Shown here: one piece after another, positions 1 to 6,518 of the stretch
How positions within the stretch are numbered: the first letter of the stretch is position 1
Layout: every line of letters starts with the position of its first letter
From: Gammaproteobacteria bacterium
GTDB lineage: Bacteria > Pseudomonadota > Gammaproteobacteria > Steroidobacterales > Woeseiaceae
Assembly: GCA_004357475.1 (NCBI GenBank)
Contig: SMWE01000059.1
Coordinates: forward strand, 1 to 53,319
Direction: 5' to 3'
Length of the DNA stretch: 53,319 bases
Program-made: the position numbers and the translations under genes
The notes under the pieces: model-generated
What the model saw: only the letters and a program-made list of their open reading frames with translations
The model's database searches: none
Told to the model about the DNA's origin: nothing

Positions 1-94
1 CACGCATCGAATCACCTTTCTGCCAGCGATCCCACATCAAGTTTCTTTGTTCTGAGCTGTAGTAAATCCTAGGTCGCTGCTTCATTTTCAACAT
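1..94 (-). CDS. IS30-family transposase, N-terminal fragment cut by the window edge
   Basis: Read leftward from position 94 the frame gives MLKMKQRPRIYYSSEQRN and continues to the window edge. The block MKQRPRIYYSSEQ followed by LMWDRW resembles the first residues of IS30-family DDE transposases, just ahead of their helix-turn-helix. The ATG at 94 has GGAG six bases upstream; a second ATG at 85 starts nearer the conserved block. Only about 31 residues are visible, so I cannot tell whether the element is intact. The family call rests on recognising the N-terminal motif, not on the catalytic core, which lies outside. Confidence 0.7.
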   Translation of the reverse strand, partial: MLKMKQRPRIYYSSEQRNLMWDRWQKGDSMR

Positions 95-118
95 CTCCCT
101 CTCCAGTGCCAGAGTGTA

Positions 119-146
119 GATGTTGCATCGACCAGTTGAGATCACC
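119..146. repeat. Possible terminal inverted repeat of the IS30-like element
   Basis: Just upstream of the transposase start is GATGTTGCATCGACCAGTTG followed by AGATCACC. IS30-family ends often carry a TGTTGC...GACC-GTTGA type sequence close to the transposase 5' end, so this is the likely element boundary. The other end is outside the window, so the repeat cannot be confirmed here. Confidence 0.35.
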
Positions 147-404
147 CCCCTAAAGCGGTCATTCAGGTTTTGTCAGTTTGTCAGTGAGTGTTTTGGGTAT
201 TCCTGGAAAACGGGATTTACTGACGATTTATGATAGGTCGGGTAAGGTCTTGGCTGATGGAGATGATGTCTAAAACACCCAAGCCAGCATGCTTCAGAGG
301 CATCAACTTTGCCTGTTCTCAGGCCCTAATCAGCATAATCAAGAATTAGCCGACGAAATGGACTTTTTCGCCCACTGGCGTATCTTTTTATGCGGAGGAA
401 CATC

Positions 405-653
405 ATGTCCTTGATTCTTGGCAGCGAGCGCTCGCTTTTTGACCGCAACATCATTAAGGCCGAACTCAACGTTGATGACTTTGAGATAACCAAAGAGAGA
501 GACGTACCCGGCACCACAAAACTGAGCGGTACAGGCAAGGTCACGGTCATCTATAAACCCACGGGAATTGTTCGTCATTATCGTGACGGCGTAGTTCCGC
601 CGCCACATGTCGAATTTGAACGCGAACTCAAGAAAGACAAATTTAAGATGTGA
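405..653 (+). CDS. Small hypothetical protein (82 aa)
   Basis: I do not recognise this protein. The start at 405 (MSLILGSERS) is chosen because GGAGG at 393-397 sits about seven bases upstream; an upstream in-frame ATG at 390 lies before that site. The product is small, soluble and charged, with a basic C-terminus (ELKKDKFKM) and no signal peptide, membrane segment or cysteine pair. The middle (VTVIYKPTGIVRHYRDG) looks like alternating beta strands. It lies between the IS30-like end and a gene-poor stretch, so it may be accessory DNA. No function is proposed. Confidence 0.55.
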   Translation: MSLILGSERSLFDRNIIKAELNVDDFEITKERDVPGTTKLSGTGKVTVIYKPTGIVRHYRDGVVPPPHVEFERELKKDKFKM

Positions 654-979
654 TAGCGCAGCTGTGATTTGTTTATTTGTTTTTGAGAAAAATTTCAGGA
701 AAAGGTCTCTTTAAAAATGCGCAATCGTAACAGACGGCGCCATGGATAATTATGGGTAAAGGTTTTTGCTCTCCGATCCCTTTGTGCCAGAGGCTCAATT
801 GGCGTGAATAAAATTTCTTAGCTGTGTCAAGCAACGTGTAAAATGCTACCCACAGTGCTACCCAGATTGGGAACGAACCAGATCGAAAAAACAAAAATCC
901 TTATCAATGAGCTGCTTGCTGAGAAAAGAGCGATCAAGAGAGCTTGCGCACTGACGATTCTATCTTGCATGAGGTCAGA
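654..979. other. Gene-poor stretch, no supported gene
   Basis: This AT-richer interval holds no open frame I would call a gene. It contains a short direct repeat, TGCTACCCA at 844-852 and 856-864 (12-base period), followed by an A-rich run. The repeat resembles sequence often seen near the start of phage-type integrases, but no integrase coding sequence follows on either strand. The upstream part must hold the promoter of the aminopeptidase gene, but I see no convincing -35/-10 pair. Confidence 0.4.
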
Positions 980-2044
980 TTGCCCTTGAGAGCGCCGAAG
1001 CGAAAACACAGCACCCAGCGATTCATGATTGTTATTGCCCTGCTGCTTGCGCTACTGCAGATTGAAGGCTGCTACTACCTGCAGGCGATTCGCGGCCAGT
1101 TCGAAGTCATGAACGCGCGGCAGCCGATATCGGAAGTCATCGCGGACGAAAACTCGCCGGATGAGCTCAAAAAACGGTTGACGATCGTGCTGCAGGCGCG
1201 GGACTTCGCCGTCGATGAGTTATTGCTGCCGGACAACAAGAGCTATCGATCGTACGCAGACCTGGGGCGGGACTATGTCGTCTGGAATGTTTTTGCCGCG
1301 CCCGAATTTTCGCTGGAGCCGAAAACATGGTGCTTTCCCGTTGCCGGTTGCGTTGCTTATCGAGGCTATTTCGCCGAGGAGGCAGCCCGCAAACAAGCGC
1401 AGAGTTTACGTGCGGACGGTTTCGACGTAGTGGTCGGTGGCGTTTCGGCGTACTCGACACTCGGGAAATTTTCGGACCCGGTACTTAGCACGATGATGCG
1501 CTGGTCTGATATGGAACTGGTTTCCACCATATTTCACGAGCTCGCGCACCAGAGGCTGTACATCAAAGGCGATACGGCATTTAACGAGTCGTTTGCCACG
1601 GCGGTTGCCGATATTGGTATGACGAGATGGCTGGACGGAAGAGCTGAGGTGGCGAGCGCTGGCGTCTTTCGTGCGAATCGCGAGCTGCGGCAATCGTTGA
1701 TGACGCTCGTCGATGCAACCAAGGCCGATCTCAGGGACCTGTACGGGTCGGACCTGGACGATGAGCTGATGCGCTTTGGCAAGCAGGAATTGCTGGACGG
1801 CTTGTCTGCGGCCGCCGGGCGCCTGCTTGAGGATAACGGGTCCGACACCCGGAACTGGCTGGCTCCGCCGCTGAACAATGCGCGGCTGGCATCCCTGGGC
1901 CTGTATGAAGGACGACAGGGGGTTTTCAAGGCAATTTTTCGAGACTGCAACGAGGAACTCGTTTGTTTTTATGCCGAATCAGAGAAACTGGCGGAGCTTG
2001 ATCAGGACCAACGCAAGCGGCGCATGGATCAGATGGCGGACTAG
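980..2044 (+). CDS. Predicted zinc aminopeptidase lipoprotein (COG4324 / PF10023 family)
   Basis: The protein carries a gluzincin metal site, HELAH (in STIFHELAHQ), followed about 20 residues later by NESFATAVADIG, which supplies the third zinc ligand. This layout, and the block SDPVLSTMMRW before it, match the family annotated as predicted aminopeptidase. The N-terminus is basic, then hydrophobic (MIVIALLLALLQ) and ends in a lipobox-like IEGC, so it is probably a membrane-anchored periplasmic lipoprotein. I start at TTG 980 because GAGG at 971-974 is correctly spaced; ATG 1025 or TTG 944 are alternatives. Its last codons overlap by four bases the end of the convergent slt gene. Substrates are unknown. 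Confidence 0.75.
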   Translation: MPLRAPKRKHSTQRFMIVIALLLALLQIEGCYYLQAIRGQFEVMNARQPISEVIADENSPDELKKRLTIVLQARDFAVDELLLPDNKSYRSYADLGRDYVVWNVFAAPEFSLEPKTWCFPVAGCVAYRGYFAEEAARKQAQSLRADGFDVVVGGVSAYSTLGKFSDPVLSTMMRWSDMELVSTIFHELAHQRLYIKGDTAFNESFATAVADIGMTRWLDGRAEVASAGVFRANRELRQSLMTLVDATKADLRDLYGSDLDDELMRFGKQELLDGLSAAAGRLLEDNGSDTRNWLAPPLNNARLASLGLYEGRQGVFKAIFRDCNEELVCFYAESEKLAELDQDQRKRRMDQMAD

Positions 2045-4014
2045 TCGATGCCTGCTACCGCCTCTGCCGGGGGATTGATGGCCGGCAGTTCTGTGGACAG
2101 TCGCCTGGTTTTGCCGGTGAGCCGCCAGTGAAAAATTGCGTCAGCGGTCAGGACGCGGCGAACGTACGCCCTGGTTTCATTGTAAGGAATATTCTCGATC
2201 CAGATTCGCGCATCAAGTTGACTGGCCCCTGGCAGCCACGCTTCAACATTCAGCGGGCCGGCGTTGTAGGCGGCTGTTGCGAGTACTTTGTTCTCGTCGA
2301 AGCGGTCGAACATCTTCCGCAGGTACATGGTGCCCAGGCGAATATTGCTTGCTGAATCAGTCAGTGTTGCCAACCCGGAATAGGGAAACCGGATTTCGCG
2401 CGCCATGCGCTTGCCGGTCTCCGGCAGGATTTGCATGATGCCGATGGCACCCGCAGCTGAGCGGATATCGCGCATAAAGAGGCTCTCGCTTCGCGCGATG
2501 CCATAGGCCCAGCTATCGTTGATGTTGGCGTCCTGTGAATATTGCGCGAAGTCCTCGCGCCAGGGCAATGGATAGCGAATCATCAGGTCATCGAACTCGC
2601 CCACCATAGAAGCCGTAGCAATTGCACGGGAATGCCATCCCCATTGGTGTGCGAGTATCGCCGCCTGCGCCTGTTCATGCGGCGTCAGGATGCGGACTGC
2701 TGCATCCCACTCGGAACGGCCGCGCCCCTCGAGACCGACGTGAAACAGTTCCCTCGCGCGGATCAGGGCCGGCATTTCCGCAAGCCTGGCGGCGACCTTG
2801 TCGTCAGTAATCAGGCGGCTATCCGCGAATGCGTAGTCATTGCCCAGCGCATCGGCGGCCAGGAAACCATAGTAGCTTCGGGTCGTGGCCAGTTTGTTCA
2901 GCTTCGCAGTGGCAGGTTCTTCCTCACCGGCATATTTCAGGGCCACCGCTTCCCAGTACTGCCATTCCTCGGCACCTTGTTCGTCCTCGGGCAGCAATGC
3001 GATTGCACGAAGAACGTTAGCCCAATCCTGCCGGCGAAGACTGGTCCGGATCATCCAGCGGCCAACCTCAGCGTCGAGCGCAGCCGGCGGCAGGCTATAA
3101 AGCATGGCCGAGGCCTCCGGCAGCTGACGTCGCGCTGCCCACAGCGCGATGTGCCGGCTGATGAAATGCTGTTGCCCGGCTGTGAACCGGTACTTCTTCC
3201 GCAGCGCAATCCAGTTTTCAGAGGCGAGCAACGGATCGCTAAACGCAATGCGTTCGATGGCATAGATCATTTGCTGGCGTCCGACGCCATTGTCAACCCG
3301 GTCGGCGTGCCCGCGCAAGAACTCGAGCGAGTGGTTTTGTGCCATGAGCCAGGAGTTGGCTTGCTCGAGGTACCCGGTACTCAACGGTCGTGACAGGAAA
3401 CGGGCGAGTGAGAAGTGCCGCTCATCGACTGCCAGCGCAAATCGTTTTTCGTAATGATCGTCTGTCAGTGCACTGGCGGCACGCAGGTGCGCAAAGACAG
3501 GATCGCACTCGTCAGCCTGGCTTTCGCCAACCAGCCAAAGGTCCAGCCCCCGACTGATGATTCTGTTTTGACGGCCTTCGCGGATTTCCGCCTGTAATGC
3601 GAGGCAGTCCAGTTTTGCGATATTGAGGCCCTGGTAATACTGCCGGTATATGTCCAGGTATTCCGACAGGTGGCCGGCATCTGCAAGATGCAGGGAAAAC
3701 TGGTAGCGAAGCTCCCGCGCCGGCTTCAGCGTACCGTGCTGATCGAGAAAAGCTCCCACCTGTGCATGATCGGCGATTCGCAGCCGGGATCTGAAATAGC
3801 TTGCTTCAAGATCAGGCCAGAGGACATAGTCGCGCAGCATTTGCTCATATTGCAGCACCGGCTGCCAGTTGCCGCGTTCTACCTCGGGACGGACCGCGCG
3901 AAACGCCGCCCGCTGTTTTTCAATATCGTAGGTTTCGGCCGACGGAGCGTCGCATGGTGCTCCGGCCAGTAAGACACCGGCAATGACAGCATGAAATCTC
4001 CATGCTGAATTCAT
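2041..4014 (-). CDS. slt: Soluble lytic murein transglycosylase, Slt70 type
   Basis: This periplasmic enzyme cleaves the MurNAc-GlcNAc bond of peptidoglycan with formation of 1,6-anhydro ends. The 657-residue product has a signal peptide (about residues 1-26), a long alpha-superhelical region typical of the Slt70 U- and L-domains, and a C-terminal SLT domain starting near residue 500. There IARSES holds the catalytic glutamate, about E510, followed by AAGAIGIMQILPET and the AYNAGP motif. Length matches Slt70. It begins five bases after the DegQ-like protease gene on the same strand, so the two are probably cotranscribed. The 3' end overlaps the convergent aminopeptidase gene by four bases. 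Confidence 0.9.
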   Translation of the reverse strand: MNSAWRFHAVIAGVLLAGAPCDAPSAETYDIEKQRAAFRAVRPEVERGNWQPVLQYEQMLRDYVLWPDLEASYFRSRLRIADHAQVGAFLDQHGTLKPARELRYQFSLHLADAGHLSEYLDIYRQYYQGLNIAKLDCLALQAEIREGRQNRIISRGLDLWLVGESQADECDPVFAHLRAASALTDDHYEKRFALAVDERHFSLARFLSRPLSTGYLEQANSWLMAQNHSLEFLRGHADRVDNGVGRQQMIYAIERIAFSDPLLASENWIALRKKYRFTAGQQHFISRHIALWAARRQLPEASAMLYSLPPAALDAEVGRWMIRTSLRRQDWANVLRAIALLPEDEQGAEEWQYWEAVALKYAGEEEPATAKLNKLATTRSYYGFLAADALGNDYAFADSRLITDDKVAARLAEMPALIRARELFHVGLEGRGRSEWDAAVRILTPHEQAQAAILAHQWGWHSRAIATASMVGEFDDLMIRYPLPWREDFAQYSQDANINDSWAYGIARSESLFMRDIRSAAGAIGIMQILPETGKRMAREIRFPYSGLATLTDSASNIRLGTMYLRKMFDRFDENKVLATAAYNAGPLNVEAWLPGASQLDARIWIENIPYNETRAYVRRVLTADAIFHWRLTGKTRRLSTELPAINPPAEAVAGID

Positions 4015-4019
4015 GCCAG

Positions 4020-5363
4020 TTAGCGGATTTGCAGCATCAGGGAGCGGTCGCCGCGCTGTACCAGGAGAAACAGGATCCTGTTGGCATCTGCGATCTCCTG
4101 CAGTTGTTGCAGATTCTGGACCTGCTGCCGGTTGACCGCGATGATGATGTCGCCGGACCGCAGTCCACGCTGTGCAGCCGCGCTGCCGGGTTCAACCTCG
4201 GTCACATCAATGCCGCCGGTCGTGCTGGCTGATGATGTTGAGAAGCGGGCGCCCTGTAATCCGGGGTGTATGTCGCTGCCGCTGCTCCGTGTAATCGTAC
4301 GTCGGCCGAGCTTTGCCCTGACTGTAAGGGTTTCCCCGTCACGCACGAATTCGATATCGACAATTTCGCCGGATCCCTTCAGCCCAATGGCATTGGCCAG
4401 TTCACGGCTGTTGTCGATTTTCTTGTCATTGACTCTGACGATAATGTCATCGACATGCAGGCCGGCTTGTTCGGCCGCAGATTCAGGTTCGATTGCTGAT
4501 ACCAGTGCGCCGCTGTCGACTTCCGCGCCAAGCGCCTTCGCGCTTTCCTTGTCGATGGTCTGAATTGAAACGCCGAGAAGTCCGCGGCGAACTTCACCGA
4601 AATCAAGAATCTGGCGCATGATCGATTGCGCGATTTGCGATGGCACGGCAAAACCGATCCCGACATTGCCCCCGGTACGGCTCACGATTGCCGAATTGAT
4701 GCCGACAAGTTCGCCTCTCATATTGACCAGCGCGCCACCGGAGTTGCCCGGATTGATGGATGCATCCGTCTGAATAAAATCCTCGTAGCCGTTGCGGTTT
4801 ATACCAGTGCGGCCCAGCGCACTGACAATGCCTGAGGTAACGGTGTGGCCGAGCCCGAATGGGTTGCCGATAGCGATTACAAAATCCCCGACCTCTACCA
4901 GGTCTGAATCACCGATTGGCAATTCAACGAGATTCCCGGGATCGACCTTGAGAACCGCGATGTCTGTCGCGGCGTCCGAGCCGATGATTTCCGCATCCAG
5001 TGTGTCATCGTTGAATAGCGAGATCTGAATCTTGTCAGCGCCGTCAACGACATGATGATTGGTCAGAATATATCCATTGGCAGCGTCCACGATGACGCCC
5101 GAGCCAGCACTCGCAATTTCTCTCGATCGACCTTCGAAATTGGGCAGTCCGAAGAAGCGCCTGAACATCTCATCACCATAGGGTGACTGTGATCGCACAG
5201 TCTGACTGACCCGGATATTGACGACTGCTGGTGCTACCTGCTTGACGAGGGGCGCAAGGCTGGGCAGCGGCCGGCCATTGACACTGTCGGGCAGCGCAGC
5301 TGTGCTTGTCGTAGCGACAAACATAAGCAGGGATGCCCAGATCAGGCGGTACGTTTTGCTCAT
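4020..5363 (-). CDS. degQ: Periplasmic DegP/DegQ-family serine protease (Do/HtrA)
   Basis: HtrA proteases degrade or refold damaged envelope proteins. From ATG 5363 the 447-residue product opens with a signal peptide (cleavage near TSTAALP), then a trypsin-like domain. The catalytic triad is visible: H104 in TNHHVV, D134 in ATDIAV and S208 in GNSGG. Two PDZ domains follow (LGVSIQTI... and GIDVTEVEPGSAA...). A GTG at 5414 in the same frame would add 17 residues before the signal peptide and is less likely. The long loop after the signal peptide is short compared with E. coli DegP, closer to DegQ or MucD. It is immediately upstream of slt. Confidence 0.9.
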   Translation of the reverse strand: MSKTYRLIWASLLMFVATTSTAALPDSVNGRPLPSLAPLVKQVAPAVVNIRVSQTVRSQSPYGDEMFRRFFGLPNFEGRSREIASAGSGVIVDAANGYILTNHHVVDGADKIQISLFNDDTLDAEIIGSDAATDIAVLKVDPGNLVELPIGDSDLVEVGDFVIAIGNPFGLGHTVTSGIVSALGRTGINRNGYEDFIQTDASINPGNSGGALVNMRGELVGINSAIVSRTGGNVGIGFAVPSQIAQSIMRQILDFGEVRRGLLGVSIQTIDKESAKALGAEVDSGALVSAIEPESAAEQAGLHVDDIIVRVNDKKIDNSRELANAIGLKGSGEIVDIEFVRDGETLTVRAKLGRRTITRSSGSDIHPGLQGARFSTSSASTTGGIDVTEVEPGSAAAQRGLRSGDIIIAVNRQQVQNLQQLQEIADANRILFLLVQRGDRSLMLQIR

Positions 5364-5510
5364 GGTTCGATTAACCTCATCGACAAAGTCTGGTGCGTCA
5401 TTGTGCAGCGGCACCGTTGAATGGCCAGTGAACGAATTCCCAAATCATAGCTTGTTTGGCACAGGACATGGAAAGATCATTGGAAGTTCCTTCGATGTCG
5501 GCAAACGAAT

Positions 5511-5541
5511 GCGTCCGGCATCTTTGGAAGATGCCGGACGC
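5511..5541 (-). terminator. Hairpin terminator after hsp20
   Basis: A perfect 12-bp stem (GCGTCCGGCATC / GATGCCGGACGC) with a 7-base loop lies 22 bases beyond the hsp20 stop codon. The following T run on the minus strand is weak (ATTCGTTTGC), so termination may be partial or the hairpin may mainly protect the 3' end. Confidence 0.6.
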
Positions 5542-5563
5542 CTGCAAATCGTCGCAGTGTTTT

Positions 5564-6013
5564 TCAGGCAGCTTTTACGGTAATTTTCCGTGCCAGAACT
5601 TGTGGCTGCTTCGGAATAATGACCTCGAGAATGCCATTGGCGCTCTTGGCCGAAATTTCCTCGGCGTCGGCTGTATCCGGCAAAGTGAAACGCCGATAGA
5701 ATTTGCCGCTGACCCGTTCTACGCGGCGCATTCCCTGCACTTCCTCCGTGGATTCCTGGTGCCGTTCACCGGACACGGTGAGGATGCCATTTTCCATATT
5801 GACATCGATGTCCTCAGGTTTCACACCCGGCACGTCGGCGCGCAACACATAGCGGTCCTTCTCCTCGACGATATCGACCGCCGGTATCCAGTCCGCAACG
5901 CTGCTGCCGTTATGGTCGCTGCCTGCCACGCCAAATCGGCGGCCGGCAATCTGGTCGAGATCCTGATACAGAAGATTGATCAGGCTCCAGGGTTCAAATC
6001 TCGTTATGTTCAT
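5564..6013 (-). CDS. Small heat shock protein, Hsp20/alpha-crystallin family
   Basis: This is an ATP-independent chaperone that holds unfolding proteins for later refolding. The 149 residues contain a full alpha-crystallin domain (about 45-140): VLRADVPGVKPEDIDV at its start, then ENGILTVSGER, RRFTLPDTADAEEISA and NGILEVIIPK, all family signatures. The N-terminal arm (NITRFEPWSLINLLYQDL) is typical of class A Hsp20. The usual C-terminal I-x-I tail motif is not evident; the protein ends QVLARKITVKAA. A sigma32-like promoter lies 80-110 bases upstream and a hairpin follows, so the gene appears to be a single heat-inducible unit. Confidence 0.93.
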   Translation of the reverse strand: MNITRFEPWSLINLLYQDLDQIAGRRFGVAGSDHNGSSVADWIPAVDIVEEKDRYVLRADVPGVKPEDIDVNMENGILTVSGERHQESTEEVQGMRRVERVSGKFYRRFTLPDTADAEEISAKSANGILEVIIPKQPQVLARKITVKAA

Positions 6014-6092
6014 TTTTCACTCCTAAATTTAACGTGAATCTAGTACTTCATCCGAGTCTGAAAAGATGCCCGGAAAAGCATGATTACGACAT

Positions 6093-6120
6093 AAATAAGG
6101 TCATTAAAAGCGTTTTCAAG
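6093..6120 (-). promoter_or_regulatory. Sigma32-type (heat shock) promoter for hsp20
   Basis: On the minus strand CTTGAA (6120-6115) is followed after 14 bases by CCTTATTT (6100-6093). The heat-shock sigma factor recognises CTTGAA, 13-17 bases, CCCCATnT; the -35 is exact and the -10 matches six of seven fixed positions. It sits about 80 bases before the hsp20 start, the expected place. Confidence 0.6.
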
Positions 6121-6177
6121 TGACGGAAAACCACTATAAAAATCGTTCTTGCCAGGTGGTTTTTGCTGTGCCTGATG

Positions 6178-6193
6178 CCACTATATGTAGTGC
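6178..6193. promoter_or_regulatory. Candidate NrdR box upstream of nrdJ
   Basis: CCACTATATGTAGTGC contains the palindrome CACTAyATGTAGTG and resembles the 16-bp box bound by the ribonucleotide-reductase repressor NrdR. NrdR normally uses two boxes about 31 bp apart close to the promoter. Only a half-similar site (6131-6146, CCACTATAAAAATCGT) is present, 47 bp away, and the box is about 120 bp upstream of the proposed promoter, so the call is tentative. Confidence 0.35.
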
Positions 6194-6314
6194 AAAATGA
6201 ATTTCTCGAAAGTGCAATTTTTTTCGTCAGGTAATTAAAGGACTTATTCGCTTTTATCCCATAAGTTATTGTTTTTTATATAATAAGAACCTATGAGAAA
6301 AAACACACAAAGCC

Positions 6315-6343
6315 TTGACAGTCGACTGCTCCAGGCATAATCT
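6315..6343 (+). promoter_or_regulatory. Sigma70 promoter for nrdJa-nrdJb
   Basis: TTGACA (6315-6320), a 17-base spacer and TAATCT (6338-6343) form a strong housekeeping-type promoter on the plus strand. Transcription would start near 6350, giving a leader of about 170 bases before the nrdJa start at 6519. Confidence 0.6.
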
Positions 6344-6352
6344 TGACTCCTA

Positions 6353-6467
6353 GCAGGCACAACATCTTGTGCTTGCCATAATGAAGATCCGAGGCCAGTT
6401 TTGGCACTCGCCGCTCAAAAAATGAATTGCGGTGAGCGGGGAGCTTTTCACTCTTTTAAAAGGGTGA
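6353..6467 (+). promoter_or_regulatory. Structured 5' leader of nrdJ (three hairpins)
   Basis: The predicted transcript begins almost exactly at a 10-bp hairpin (6353-6362 with 6367-6376, loop CATC, one G-U pair). A second stem can form as CTCGCCGC with GCGGTGAG (about 6407-6414 and 6429-6436) or, alternatively, as CCGCTC (6411-6416) with GAGCGG (6434-6439). A third palindrome is TCACTCTTTT/AAAAGGGTGA at 6448-6467. Mutually exclusive stems in front of a B12-dependent enzyme suggest a regulatory RNA, but I do not see the conserved boxes of the cobalamin riboswitch. Function is inference. Confidence 0.35.
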
Positions 6468-6518
6468 GTCAGCAAGAATTTGGGGTCTTCACACGCTGTC
6501 AGGGAGTTAAAGGTTCAC

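Noticed and set aside
827-900. Possible 5' remnant of a phage-type integrase, from the repeated TGCTACCCA.
   Set aside because: The repeat looks like sequence found near integrase starts, but translation of the minus strand gives no tyrosine-recombinase or DUF4102 similarity and no conserved residues.
2542-3393. A 283-codon frame on the plus strand opposite slt.
   Set aside because: It lies antisense to the well-supported Slt gene and has no family motif.
6131-6146. A second NrdR box paired with 6178-6193.
   Set aside because: Only half of the palindrome is present and the 47-bp spacing does not fit the usual 31-32 bp.
6353-6518. A classical cobalamin riboswitch ahead of nrdJ.
   Set aside because: The conserved B12-box-like elements are not visible; only hairpins are seen, so it is reported as an unclassified structured leader.
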